From positions 48,199 through 112,198 of the forward strand of contig JAZLBD010000001.1 of assembly GCA_045613545.1 (NCBI GenBank): a stretch of 64,000 bases of DNA. The letters are read 5' to 3'. This DNA is from Scatosoma sp045613545. GTDB lineage: Bacteria; Bacillota; Clostridia; Christensenellales; Borkfalkiaceae. The translations under genes were made by a program, and so were the position numbers. The notes below the pieces were generated by a model. It did no database searches. It worked only from the letters and a program-made list of their open reading frames with translations, and had not been told where the DNA came from. Shown here piece after piece: positions 1 to 7,713 of this stretch (within the stretch, counting starts at the first letter, position 1; each line of letters starts with the position of its first letter).

Positions 1-781
1 GCGAGCGCTCGTCTTGGCAGGTGACTACGATCCCCGACGGGAAATGGGTGATACGAACGGCAGACGCCACTTTATTGACGTTTTGCCCGCCTGCGCCTCC
101 CGAATGGAAGATGTCGATACGGATATCTTTGTCCGCGATCTCCACTTCCACCTCTTCCGCCTCGGGAAGAACGGCAACCGTCGCCGTCGAGGTGTGGATA
201 CGACCTTGCGTTTCCGTTTCGGGTACGCGTTGCACCCTATGCACCCCACTCTCGAATTTGAGGAGTTTATACGCCTCTTTCCCGGTCACGTTATACACCG
301 CCTCTTTGACGCCTCCAAGTTCGGTGCGATTGACGTACATCTCTTCGAGTTTGAGTTTGTGGCGCACACAATAATATTCGTACATACGGCAAAGGAGGGA
401 GGCAAACAGCGACGCCTCTTCTCCGCCCGCGCCACCGCGGATTTCCAAAATGCAATTCTTTTCGTCTCGCTTATCCTTGGGAAGAAGCAAAATTTTAAGC
501 TCCTTTTCCAGTTCCACAAGCTTTTTTTTGCAAAGTTCGCCCTCTTTATAAAGCAACGTTTTCATTTCTTCGTCCGATTCCTCTTCGCTCATCGAAAAGG
601 CGTCTTGCATTTCTTGACGGACTTTGCGGTATTCACGGTATTTTTCCACCGTTTCCAAAAGGTCGGCTTGCTCTTTCGATTCCTTTTGCCAAACGGTCAT
701 ATCCGCAAGCACGGTCGGATCGGAAAGTCGTTCGGACAGATATTCGTATCGCTTTTCCATTTCGGCAAGTTTCAAAAACAT
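1..781 (-). CDS. prfA: Peptide chain release factor 1 (partial, 3' end outside window)
   Basis: RF1 recognises UAA and UAG stop codons and triggers hydrolysis of peptidyl-tRNA in the ribosome. About 260 codons are present, an open frame running off the left edge; the family is usually near 355 residues. The catalytic GGQ loop is at about residues 231-233 in the context GGAGGQNVNK, matching its expected place, and an Arg-Ile-His-Thr-Ser segment precedes it. The ATG at 781 is preceded by GGGAGG, which overlaps the stop of the upstream PrmC fusion gene. PrmC methylates the glutamine of this GGQ motif, so enzyme and substrate are adjacent in one transcript, as in many Firmicutes. Nothing looks broken in the visible part. 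Confidence 0.96.
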   Translation of the reverse strand, partial: MFLKLAEMEKRYEYLSERLSDPTVLADMTVWQKESKEQADLLETVEKYREYRKVRQEMQDAFSMSEEESDEEMKTLLYKEGELCKKKLVELEKELKILLLPKDKRDEKNCILEIRGGAGGEEASLFASLLCRMYEYYCVRHKLKLEEMYVNRTELGGVKEAVYNVTGKEAYKLLKFESGVHRVQRVPETETQGRIHTSTATVAVLPEAEEVEVEIADKDIRIDIFHSGGAGGQNVNKVASAVRITHFPSGIVVTCQDERS

Positions 782-796
782 CGCCCGAGCCTCCCT

Positions 797-2623
797 TTAA
801 TATACGATTTTCACAAAACGATCGACGCCCTGCATATCTTTGATGATGAGCGCGTAATCGCAATATTTGAACAGTTTTACAACTTGCTTTGCCTGACCTT
901 GCCCCACTTCCGCGATGACCATACCGCCTTTGGCGATATACTTGCTCGCGTGTTCGGCGATTTGGCGATAATAATCGAGTCCGTCCTTCCCGCCGTCGAG
1001 CGCGAGTCGAGGCTCGTGGTCTTTCACTTCCCGTTGGAGGGTTTCAATTTCCGCCGACGGGATATACGGGGGATTGGTGACGATGATATTATATCTACCG
1101 CGTACCCGTTTGAATAAATCCGATTGCACGAACTTGATTTCCGCCTCGTTAAACCGCGCGTTTTCTTGCGCGAGGAGGAGCGCCCCCTCGCTGATATCCG
1201 ACGCCGTCACCGAAACCGTTTTGCCTTGTTTTTGCGCCTCTTTGAACACGGAAATCGCGATCGCGCCACTACCCGTGCAAAGATCGAGGATTTGATCGCC
1301 GTCCTCCGAGGCGTTGACGACCATCAACGCAAGCTCTTCCGTTTCCCTACGAGGAATAAGCACCCGTTCGTCCACTTTGATCTTATAGCCGTAGAAATCG
1401 GTGTCGCCAATGATATACCAAAGCGGTCTACCCGTTAAACGCTCTTCTACAATCTTCAAAATCTCTTTGACTTTTCCAAGCCGTAAAACTCTCTCTTCCG
1501 AGGCTACCGCGCTTTTTGGGATACCCATTTTAATCGAGAAAATCCATTCCGCTTCGTCCTCTTCGATTTGCGAGTCCGCAAAGCGTTTTTTTGTATTCTC
1601 CAACAGCTCCGACATTTTACAAGGGGTGGCGAAAATCGTTTCGGGGAGGGACGGATCCGCGTCCATCGCAAGCACCCTTTCAAACGCCGTGACGGCGCAT
1701 TCGATCATATCGTCCGTCGGCTCTTTCGTCGTCAAGCGTTGCAATAAAAGCCCCGGCCACTTGAGAACGAGAAAGAATTTCGATTTTGTCTTAGAAAGGG
1801 AGCGTAAAATTTCATAAGAAATCCCTGCAATCACTGGCAATAACGTAAGCTTAAACGCAAAACGAATAAGGAAATCCCACGCTTTATTCCCCACGTAGAT
1901 AAACGAACCGATGAAATAGTTCGCCAAGGAAAACACGAGTACGCTCACGAGCATTACGAGGAATAAAAAGGTCGTACCACAACGGTCGTGCACCCGCGAG
2001 CAAGCACGGACGTTTTCCGTCGTGAGCGATTTGCCCTGTTCGTAGCAAGCGATCGTCTTATGCTCGGCGCCGTGATACATAAATACCCGTTTCAAGGTGG
2101 GAATGAGAGATATAAGCAAAATGTACAGCACGAAAATAGCGATGCGAATACCACCTTCTATCAAGTTAAACCATAGCCCGTCTTTGCCCGTCGTCCGCAA
2201 TCCCGTAAATCCAACGATCCATTGCGGAAGCGCGATGAACAGCCCCAGCGCGAGCAAGATGCCGAGCACCATAGCGATCGTGTTGAAGATGCCGTCCACA
2301 TTGATTTTATGTTGTTCCGCAAGCCATTTTTCCGCTTTCGTCGGCGTGTCGTCCACCGTTTCCGCGACCTCCGCCGAACGGAGAAGTACGCGGTTGCCAA
2401 CGACGAGTGATTGCACGAAGTTTACGACGCCACGAAGAAAAGGCAGTTTCGACGCCTTACTTCTTTTTTCGGGGGGAGCGAATCGCTCGCTTTCTACTTG
2501 GATTTTCCCCTCGGGGTCACGCACCGCCGTTGCCATAGACGCTTTTCCGCGCATCATAACCCCCTCTAAAACGGCTTGACCGCCGATCGAGGTTTTGTTG
2601 TTGTTTTTTTGATCTTTCGCCAT
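797..2623 (-). CDS. prmC: DUF1385 membrane domain fused to PrmC release-factor glutamine methyltransferase
   Basis: One 608-residue frame. Residues 1 to about 300 match the DUF1385/YqhQ family: an IGGQAVLEGVMMRG start, several membrane spans between about 105 and 285, and a YHGAEHK motif. From about 315 to the end it is PrmC: helical N-domain, SAM loop DLCTGSGAIAIS near 445, and NPPY near 517, which positions the glutamine substrate of release factors. YqhQ-type and prmC genes are often neighbours between rpmE and prfA in Clostridia; here they share one frame, with no internal stop and no obvious internal start. The fusion would tether the methyltransferase to the membrane (inference). The PrmC call is strong; the role of DUF1385 is unknown. 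Confidence 0.93.
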   Translation of the reverse strand: MAKDQKNNNKTSIGGQAVLEGVMMRGKASMATAVRDPEGKIQVESERFAPPEKRSKASKLPFLRGVVNFVQSLVVGNRVLLRSAEVAETVDDTPTKAEKWLAEQHKINVDGIFNTIAMVLGILLALGLFIALPQWIVGFTGLRTTGKDGLWFNLIEGGIRIAIFVLYILLISLIPTLKRVFMYHGAEHKTIACYEQGKSLTTENVRACSRVHDRCGTTFLFLVMLVSVLVFSLANYFIGSFIYVGNKAWDFLIRFAFKLTLLPVIAGISYEILRSLSKTKSKFFLVLKWPGLLLQRLTTKEPTDDMIECAVTAFERVLAMDADPSLPETIFATPCKMSELLENTKKRFADSQIEEDEAEWIFSIKMGIPKSAVASEERVLRLGKVKEILKIVEERLTGRPLWYIIGDTDFYGYKIKVDERVLIPRRETEELALMVVNASEDGDQILDLCTGSGAIAISVFKEAQKQGKTVSVTASDISEGALLLAQENARFNEAEIKFVQSDLFKRVRGRYNIIVTNPPYIPSAEIETLQREVKDHEPRLALDGGKDGLDYYRQIAEHASKYIAKGGMVIAEVGQGQAKQVVKLFKYCDYALIIKDMQGVDRFVKIVY

Positions 2624-2645
2624 ACTTTACCCTTTTTCAAAATGG

Positions 2646-2679
2646 AAAAAAGGGCTTTAAGATAATCACCTTAAAGCCC
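2646..2679 (-). terminator. Intrinsic terminator downstream of rpmE
   Basis: Perfect 10-bp stem GGGCTTTAAG/CTTAAAGCCC (2652-2679) followed, on the minus strand, by six T. It separates rpmE from the DUF1385-PrmC gene, so read-through or a weak promoter must supply prmC-prfA. Confidence 0.85.
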
Positions 2680-2694
2680 ACTTTCGTTCTTTTC

Positions 2695-2898
2695 TTACAT
2701 ACCGTATCTTTTCTTGAATTTATCGATACGTCCACCAGCGTCTACCAGTTTTTGTTTGCCCGTAAAGAAAGGGTGGCAGTTGCTACAGATATCCACTTTC
2801 ATGATATCGCCGTCTTTCGTCGTGCCCGTTTTGAACGTAGCACCACAAGCGCAAGTAACCGTGACTTCGTGGTAATTAGGATGTATTTCAGCTTTCAT
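2695..2898 (-). CDS. rpmE: 50S ribosomal protein L31
   Basis: 67-residue bL31 of the zinc-binding (C+) type: Cys16 and Cys18 (CACG) and a later Cys-x-x-Cys pattern (CSNCHPF) form the zinc site, and the family's HPFFTGKQK segment follows. The N-terminus MKAEIHPNYHEV is typical. It has its own strong promoter and its own terminator. L31 sits at the central protuberance and bridges the ribosomal subunits. A zinc-free paralogue is not in the window. Confidence 0.97.
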   Translation of the reverse strand: MKAEIHPNYHEVTVTCACGATFKTGTTKDGDIMKVDICSNCHPFFTGKQKLVDAGGRIDKFKKRYGM

Positions 2899-2951
2899 AA
2901 TATTTCACCTCACTATTCGATTCGTGTGCTTTTCCATATAAATGCTCAATC

Positions 2952-2980
2952 ATTATACCGCTTTTTTCGCGACTCGTCAA
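2952..2980 (-). promoter_or_regulatory. SigA-type promoter of rpmE
   Basis: TTGACG (2980-2975) and TATAAT (2957-2952) separated by 17 bases on the minus strand. Back-to-back with the plus-strand promoter at 3010-3038. Confidence 0.8.
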
Positions 2981-3009
2981 CTGTTTTTGCGTGAATTTGT
3001 AAAAAATAC

Positions 3010-3038
3010 TTGCAAATTTAGAAAAAATGCGGTATACT
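3010..3038 (+). promoter_or_regulatory. SigA-type promoter of the MDR dehydrogenase / yfcE pair
   Basis: TTGCAA (3010-3015), 17-base spacer, TATACT (3033-3038). The gene start lies about 75 bases downstream. Confidence 0.7.
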
Positions 3039-3115
3039 GTTTTTGTTCGAAACTATTTCCGCGCTACCTCGCGAGAAAAAGTTTATATCAATTGAAACAA
3101 AAAGGACTTTTTGGT

Positions 3116-4105
3116 ATGAAATTTTGGCAACTTACTTCCCCCAAACACTTACAGCACGCTTTAGACGATTCCGAACGGAAGCTCGTAGGTGGCGACGCAA
3201 AAGCAAAGATTACCAAGGCGCTCTTATCCGACTGGGACGTGAGCGGTTTCTTAGGGGAGCAAGACGGGAAATACCCCCGTTCGATCGGGCGGTTTGCGAT
3301 CGGGCAAGTGACGGAAGCAAGCGACGATTGTTATTTGAAAAAAGGCGATCGCGTATATCTTGCCGACGTGACCGAAGAAGACCACGAAATTTCTATTGCC
3401 GGCGCTACCGCCGAGGGTAGATTCGTCGATTTCGCCCTCATCAACGATACGAACGCCTACGTTCTCCCTTCGTCCGTGCAAGACGAATCGGCGTTTTTGA
3501 TAGACGCCGTTGCCCTTGCAGAACACATCATCGACGAGGCGCATATCTCTATCGGACAACACGTTCTCGTGGTCGGCGGAGGATTGTACGGCAACGTTTT
3601 ATGCCAAATCCTCATCTATCATAGAGCAGTTCCCATCTTAGCGGATAACAACCCCGAACGGTTGGAGCGAGCGAAAAAATCGGGGATTTATTACACCTTC
3701 CCCAACGACGATACTCTTAAAAAGAACTTGCTCCAAGTGACGGGTGGAAAGCTTGCCGACGCCGCCGTATACTTAGCGTTTTCCAACAAAAGCGACCCCT
3801 CCGCACTCTTCTCGCTCGTATCGAGAAACGCTTGCGTGACGATCGCTTCTATGGCAAAGGAAAACCTTTCCGTAAATATGGAAAACGCGCTTAAAAACAA
3901 CCTCACGGTGAAAGGAATTTCTTACAGCCACGAATACGTGTCAACGGCGATCAATCTCCTTGCCAACAAAGCGGTCAGCTATAAAGAATTCTCCTATTTT
4001 ACCCACCCCGAAGAAGAGCTCCCCTCCCTTTTGGACACGTATAGCACGCCGGAAAAGAGAGCCCAACTCACCGAGGAAATACACCTCGTAAAATTCGTTA
4101 TTTAA
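3116..4105 (+). CDS. Medium-chain dehydrogenase/reductase family protein (zinc-ADH-like, function unknown)
   Basis: About 329 residues. A GroES-like N-terminal half (GRFAIGQVTEASDDCYLKKGDRVYL) is followed near residue 150 by a Rossmann dinucleotide-binding region (VLVVGGGLYGNVLCQ), the usual two-domain MDR layout. I do not see the Cys-rich structural zinc lobe of classical alcohol dehydrogenases, so substrate and metal dependence are open. The ATG at 3116 is chosen because the protein aligns from MKFWQLTSPKH; the frame stays open upstream to 2942 but has no family-like sequence there. AAAGGA precedes this start. The stop is two bases before the yfcE-like gene, suggesting co-translation. Confidence 0.8.
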   Translation: MKFWQLTSPKHLQHALDDSERKLVGGDAKAKITKALLSDWDVSGFLGEQDGKYPRSIGRFAIGQVTEASDDCYLKKGDRVYLADVTEEDHEISIAGATAEGRFVDFALINDTNAYVLPSSVQDESAFLIDAVALAEHIIDEAHISIGQHVLVVGGGLYGNVLCQILIYHRAVPILADNNPERLERAKKSGIYYTFPNDDTLKKNLLQVTGGKLADAAVYLAFSNKSDPSALFSLVSRNACVTIASMAKENLSVNMENALKNNLTVKGISYSHEYVSTAINLLANKAVSYKEFSYFTHPEEELPSLLDTYSTPEKRAQLTEEIHLVKFVI

Positions 4106-4107
4106 GT

Positions 4108-4662
4108 ATGGAAAAATATATTATTGCATCGGATATTCACGGCTCTAGTTATTGGTGCGCCCGCCTTTTGGACGCCATCGCGTTGGAAGAACCGACCAAA
4201 GTTATTTTGCTTGGCGATTTGCTCTACCACGGACCTCGCAACCCCCTTCCCGACGGGCACAATCCCCAAGAAGTGGCGAAACTTTTGACGAGCGTGAAAA
4301 AAAAGCTCGTTTGCGTGCGTGGAAACTGCGACGCGGAAGTCGATCAAATGGTGCTTCCGTTCCCGATGATGGCGGATTACGCCCTTCTTTCCTTGCAAAA
4401 CGGAAGAACGGTGTACGCCACCCACGGACATCTTGCCAACCCGAAAAATATCCCCCCGCTTGAAAAAGGAACTCTCCTCCTCAACGGACACACCCACGTC
4501 CCCACTTTTGAGAAATTAGACGGCGGAATTTTCTACGCCAACTGCGGATCGGTCGCTCTACCCAAAGAGGACACCCCCCACTCCTATCTCGTCCTTGAAG
4601 AGGATACTCTCTCTTGGAAAGATTTAGAAAGCGGTGGCGTTTTCGATATCGTAAAACTCTAA
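4108..4662 (+). CDS. yfcE: YfcE/MJ0936-type metallophosphoesterase
   Basis: 184 residues, typical length for the YfcE phosphodiesterase family. The metal-binding motifs appear in order: SDIHG (near 8-12), GDLLYHG, GNCDAEV, THGHL and NGHTHVP. These bind two divalent metal ions in calcineurin-like phosphoesterases. The natural substrate of YfcE enzymes is uncertain; a phosphodiester is hydrolysed in vitro. It is translationally coupled to the preceding dehydrogenase (2-base gap) and ends in a strong terminator. Confidence 0.9.
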   Translation: MEKYIIASDIHGSSYWCARLLDAIALEEPTKVILLGDLLYHGPRNPLPDGHNPQEVAKLLTSVKKKLVCVRGNCDAEVDQMVLPFPMMADYALLSLQNGRTVYATHGHLANPKNIPPLEKGTLLLNGHTHVPTFEKLDGGIFYANCGSVALPKEDTPHSYLVLEEDTLSWKDLESGGVFDIVKL

Positions 4663-4671
4663 AATACTCCC

Positions 4672-4699
4672 CCACCCGTTTTTCGGGTGGATTTTTTTT
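4672..4699 (+). terminator. Terminator after yfcE
   Basis: CCACCCG/CGGGTGG stem with a 5-T loop, followed by ATTTTTTTT on the plus strand. Confidence 0.88.
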
Positions 4700-4811
4700 G
4701 CATCTTTTCGCTTGCGCCGTTTTGCATATGCTTTTTTGCTCATTCGACGGGTTTTTCCCTTTTTTGATAGGAATTTTTTGTCGTATGCGCGCGCAGGCAT
4801 ACGAAAGAACA

Positions 4812-4841
4812 ATAAAAAAAATGACGAGAGATTTCGTCATT
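4812..4841 (-). terminator. Terminator overlapping the queH stop codon
   Basis: AATGACGA/TCGTCATT stem (4820-4841), then a T tract on the minus strand. The TGA stop of queH lies inside the stem. Confidence 0.75.
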
Positions 4842-5460
4842 TTTCTTCTTTCTTTTTCCGTTTTTCTTCCGCCTCGATTTTGGAAAAACTGCAACCGCAA
4901 AAATCCTGCCGATAAAGACCGAACCGTTTGCTCCATTCCTGCGAGCGGTAATATCCGCCCCGTTTTTTGAAATCGGCAGGCAAAAACTCCACACCCACCT
5001 CTTTTGCATATTTCTCGCCGAGTTCGTTGAGCCATTCGGCGTTTTTATAAGGACTCACGGAAAGGGTCGTCGCAAACATAGTAAACCCCTTTTCTTTTGC
5101 TACCTCCGCCGTCTTTTTGAGGCGTAGTCCGTAGCAAAGATAACAACGTTTTCCTCGTTCGGGTTCTTGTTCAAGTCCCTTGGAAAGCTCTAAAAACGCA
5201 TCGACGTCGTGATCACAATCGAGGAATTTCGCCCAACCCGTCTCTTCTAAAAGACGAATTTGTTCCGCTTTACGTTTTTCATATTCCTCTTTTTCGTCGA
5301 TATTCGGGTTGTAATAAAAAACCGTCACGTTCGCGTAGTCCTTGATTCGTTCTAAACAAGTAGTAGAACAGGGCGCGCAACAAGAATGTAGCAACACCGT
5401 TTGCGTTTTGCCCTCGCTTTGCAAGCGCTCCATCATTTTTTCATCTGCGTTTACTCTCAT
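4837..5460 (-). CDS. queH: Epoxyqueuosine reductase QueH
   Basis: 207 residues, DUF208/QueH family, the non-orthologous replacement of QueG that reduces epoxyqueuosine to queuosine in tRNA. Diagnostic cysteines are all present: LLHSCCAPCS near residue 25, CYLCY near 105, and YRQDFCGC near 185. These bind a 4Fe-4S cluster and a second metal site and include adjacent cysteines. A perfect SigA promoter ends six bases before the ATG, so the mRNA is predicted to begin at or next to the start codon. A later in-frame ATG pair (residues 9-10) also lacks a Shine-Dalgarno sequence. Confidence 0.94.
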   Translation of the reverse strand: MRVNADEKMMERLQSEGKTQTVLLHSCCAPCSTTCLERIKDYANVTVFYYNPNIDEKEEYEKRKAEQIRLLEETGWAKFLDCDHDVDAFLELSKGLEQEPERGKRCYLCYGLRLKKTAEVAKEKGFTMFATTLSVSPYKNAEWLNELGEKYAKEVGVEFLPADFKKRGGYYRSQEWSKRFGLYRQDFCGCSFSKIEAEEKRKKKEEK

Positions 5461-5466
5461 GGCCCT

Positions 5467-5495
5467 ATTATATTCCTTTTCAAAAAAAATGTCAA
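5467..5495 (-). promoter_or_regulatory. Consensus SigA promoter of queH, leaderless configuration
   Basis: TTGACA (5495-5490), 17-base spacer, TATAAT (5472-5467), then only AGGGCC before the ATG at 5460. Transcription would start at about the A of the ATG. Confidence 0.8.
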
Positions 5496-5521
5496 GTTTT
5501 TAGAATTTTTTTTCTCTCCCC

Positions 5522-5572
5522 TTGACAAACGAGCCGAAAACGAGTATAATAAGTATAATCTTAAATAGGAGG
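5522..5572 (+). promoter_or_regulatory. Consensus SigA promoter and AGGAGG ribosome site of rubredoxin
   Basis: TTGACA (5522-5527), 17-base spacer, TATAAT (5545-5550), and a perfect AGGAGG at 5567-5572 ending nine bases before the ATG. All consensus, so high expression is expected. Confidence 0.9.
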
Positions 5573-5581
5573 AAAAAAACG

Positions 5582-5737
5582 ATGAAATATATCTGCTCGG
5601 TTTGCGGATACGAATACGACGAAGAAGTCGGCTGTGAAGAAGCAGGCATTGCCCCCGGCACGACTTGGGAGAACGTTCCGGAAGATTTCACTTGCCCTCT
5701 TTGTGGCGTTGCAAAAGAAATGTTCGAAGCCAACTAA
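5582..5737 (+). CDS. Rubredoxin
   Basis: 51 residues. Two Cys-x-x-Cys-Gly knuckles (Cys5/Cys8 and Cys38/Cys41) bind one iron, with the usual aromatic residues Tyr10, Tyr12, Trp29 and Phe36. Rubredoxin is a one-electron carrier in anaerobes, often feeding peroxide- or oxygen-detoxifying enzymes. It is a single-gene transcript with a consensus promoter and perfect ribosome site; the redox partner is not in the neighbourhood. Confidence 0.97.
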   Translation: MKYICSVCGYEYDEEVGCEEAGIAPGTTWENVPEDFTCPLCGVAKEMFEAN

Positions 5738-5756
5738 TTTCCACGCATAGAAAAAA

Positions 5757-5780
5757 CGAGCTTTCGCTCGAAAAATTTTT
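5757..5780 (+). terminator. Likely terminator after rubredoxin
   Basis: CGAGC/GCTCG hairpin with a TTTC loop (5757-5770) followed by AAAAATTTTT. Short stem, so moderate confidence. Confidence 0.5.
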
Positions 5781-5841
5781 AGGCAAATAAAAAAGTCTAA
5801 CATACTTTTTAGGGCGTCCAATAGAGATGATTCTCTTATAG

Positions 5842-5880
5842 GAAGTGGCACGGCGCAAAGCCGTGCCACTTCTCTTTTAT
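5842..5880 (+). terminator. Strong terminator-like hairpin
   Basis: 13-bp perfect stem GAAGTGGCACGGC/GCCGTGCCACTTC with a 5-base loop, followed by TCTTTTATTTT. About 100 bases beyond rubredoxin; it may be a second terminator or part of a repeat element. Confidence 0.6.
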
Positions 5881-6042
5881 TTTAAGAGCCTTGTGGGATT
5901 GCGCCCACGCCGTTGTAGAATATTTCTACCGCTTGTTTTCTTTTGCCATCCTTCTTTCCCACTTTATAAACGACGAGCATATCCATACGGATTCTACAAA
6001 ATCGGGCGTCATAGCCGAGTCCCTACAAGGGATTCGGCAACT

Positions 6043-6255
6043 AAATAAATCCTTGCGGATTTGTGATATTCGTCTAACGACGAGTGATATTGCCTTTCGG
6101 CAGTTATATTTGCCTACGGCAAGTTGTGGATTTATTTAATATCACTTCTTCGAGAGAAATATAAGAACCTGCTAAAGCAGAACCTTGAATTTTTCTCTCG
6201 AAAAATATAACTGCTTGTAAAACAAGCAATATAACTTTTAGCCACAAGGCTAAAA
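6043..6255. repeat. Array of short hairpins with GTGATATT-like linkers
   Basis: An outer stem AAATAAATCC (6043-6052) / GGATTTATTT (6128-6137) encloses three mini-hairpins about 20 bases apart: CGTC-TAAC-GACG, GCC-TTTC-GGC and GCC-TA-CGGC, each preceded by GTGATATT or GTTATATTT. A second outer stem TTCGAGAGAAA (6149) / TTTCTCTCGAA (6202) encloses CTGC-TAAA-GCAG, and two more hairpins (6213-6227, 6238-6255) follow, each after an ATATAACT linker. It is structured but non-coding, and resembles dispersed palindromic repeats of gut Clostridia (from memory). Confidence 0.6.
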
Positions 6256-6294
6256 ATAAAACTAAATTATCTTAATCTTTTGTGGTAAAGATAA

Positions 6295-6342
6295 AGCCCA
6301 CCATATTTCGCCTTAAAGCGAAGTATAGTGGGCTACACTTTT
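6295..6342. repeat. Long imperfect hairpin, copy 1 of a dispersed element
   Basis: AGCCCAC (6295) pairs with GTGGGCT (6334) around an inner TTCGC/GCGAA stem. The 22 bases at 6321-6342 recur at 50973-50994 with one mismatch, both times as the 3' arm plus a TACACTTTT tail. Confidence 0.65.
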
Positions 6343-6457
6343 GTTATAAACTAAAAATCCCTATATGTCATAGTGAGAATCTGCTGTCAACAAAATATAT
6401 ACGAGCGATACAAAGTTTCTATTATAAAAATTTTTATACGTAAGCAATACGCATAAA

Positions 6458-6493
6458 GAAGGATTCGGAATTCTATATCCGAATCCTTCTTTT
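6458..6493. terminator. Bidirectional terminator beside the DUF368 gene
   Basis: 11-bp stem GAAGGATTCGG/CCGAATCCTTC (6458-6489), with T-rich tails on the plus strand and A/T-rich sequence on the other side. It lies about 80 bases past the end of the minus-strand DUF368 gene. Confidence 0.65.
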
Positions 6494-6570
6494 CGTTGAT
6501 TCACTCGAAAGAGCGTATGCCTATGTGATTTTAATTTGTTTGTAAAAAAACCTATGCGAATAAGCCTTTT

Positions 6571-7512
6571 TTATTCCTCTTTTTTTTCGTCTTGCTTTCT
6601 CTGATAGCGGACGAGGAGATACGCTCCGATCACGCCTACCGCGAATAAGACAAGTCCCAAAATCAAATCCACCCAAACGATACCGCTTTTCGCCCAAGCT
6701 TTATACACGGCGAAGATATCGGGGTTATAAAACATTGCCAAAATAGAGCCGAGCGAAAGCCCTACGATCATACTGTACGACGTTTCTCTCGCTTTTCCAA
6801 AGAGCTGGGTGAGGAGCTTTGAAAAGGTGAATATCCCCAAAAGGAAACCCACGAAAAGACCGCCATATACGAGCAAGACGGTCGGGTTTTGCGACCAAAG
6901 CGTCCAACTGACGCCGTCCATTAACGTTCCAAACCAACCGATCGCCATTAAAAACGCGCTCGCGGAAAGTCCAGGCACGATTTGCGTGACGCCCACGGCG
7001 TAGCCGATGGGAATCGCCAAAAGAATTTGCCAAACGTGTACTTTCGCAAGAGTAAATCCGCTTGAGCCGATCCCTACGGACGCGATCCCAAATACGACGG
7101 GAATCAAAACGCCCAATCCAAATAGCAATATTCTCGGCGTGGTTTTTTCCGCGTTTTTGAGTTCATCCTTGACGGCGGGAAACGCTCCGCACATTAGCCC
7201 TGCAAACAGTCCCACTACCGCAAACGGCAAGACGTCTAAGAGCTTTTTCACCGTAATAAACCCGAGCAAAACGCCCAAAACAATCCCCAGTCCGATCGGC
7301 AACAAGAACGCAAAGCACCGCTTAAATTTCTTAAATAAATTACCGAGGGCGTATAAAAATTGATCGTACAGTTTGAAAATAATCGCCACCGTGGAACCGC
7401 TAATCCCCGGCACGATCACGGCAAGTCCAACGAAAAAGCCTAAAAGGGCGCTTTTGAGCCAACTTTTTTTATCGTATGTTTCAAGCTCGATTTCCGCGCG
7501 ATCCGTTCCCAT
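6571..7512 (-). CDS. DUF368 polyprenyl-phosphate transporter (PopT family)
   Basis: 313 residues with about nine or ten hydrophobic spans. The two internally repeated GIS/GLS loops of DUF368 are visible: VIVPGISGSTVAIIFKLY near 33-50 and QIVPGLSASAFLMAIGWF near 185-203. DUF368 (PopT) proteins were recently shown to recycle undecaprenyl phosphate across the cytoplasmic membrane, the carrier lipid of peptidoglycan and teichoic acids; the assignment here is by family. It is a single-gene transcript from a consensus promoter. The C-terminus is short, charged and cytoplasmic-looking. Confidence 0.9.
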   Translation of the reverse strand: MGTDRAEIELETYDKKSWLKSALLGFFVGLAVIVPGISGSTVAIIFKLYDQFLYALGNLFKKFKRCFAFLLPIGLGIVLGVLLGFITVKKLLDVLPFAVVGLFAGLMCGAFPAVKDELKNAEKTTPRILLFGLGVLIPVVFGIASVGIGSSGFTLAKVHVWQILLAIPIGYAVGVTQIVPGLSASAFLMAIGWFGTLMDGVSWTLWSQNPTVLLVYGGLFVGFLLGIFTFSKLLTQLFGKARETSYSMIVGLSLGSILAMFYNPDIFAVYKAWAKSGIVWVDLILGLVLFAVGVIGAYLLVRYQRKQDEKKEE

Positions 7513-7541
7513 ATTTTGCCCTCCTTTTCCTTCCTCTTTCC

Positions 7542-7570
7542 ATTATATACGTCAAAGGTAAAGTTGTCAA
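7542..7570 (-). promoter_or_regulatory. Consensus SigA promoter of the DUF368 gene
   Basis: TTGACA (7570-7565), 17-base spacer, TATAAT (7547-7542) on the minus strand. Confidence 0.85.
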
Positions 7571-7713
7571 TCGTTTCTTCCCCACTCTTTTTTCAAACCA
7601 TACGTATCCCCCTTATATTTTATCACAAAATCAGTTCTTTTTTGCAGAAAATCGTCAAAATTCGCTTCGGCCTATCATATATAATGAAAAAAAGAATATA
7701 GGTAGGTAGGCGT

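Larger units (their letters stand above)
5738..6457. other. Hairpin-rich intergenic region without a gene
   Basis: No frame here looks like a protein. The region holds a 13-bp-stem terminator-like hairpin (5842-5872, then a T-rich tail), a GC-rich stem at 6014-6036, an array of small hairpins (6043-6255) and a long imperfect hairpin at 6295-6334. At 5813-5829 the sequence GGGCGTCCAATAGAGAT loosely resembles the left end of the cassette at 50877, and AAATCCCTATATGTCATAG at 6353-6371 loosely resembles an opposite end, so an old non-coding mobile element is possible. Confidence 0.55.

Noticed and set aside
14..1117. Long plus-strand frame opposite prfA and the prmC fusion
   Set aside because: The minus strand encodes an unmistakable RF1 with GGQ and PrmC with NPPY; the plus-strand frame is a shadow.
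6043..6255. Could the hairpin array be a CRISPR array?
   Set aside because: The repeated stems differ in sequence, units are only about 20 bases, there are no unique spacers of 30-40 bases and no cas genes.
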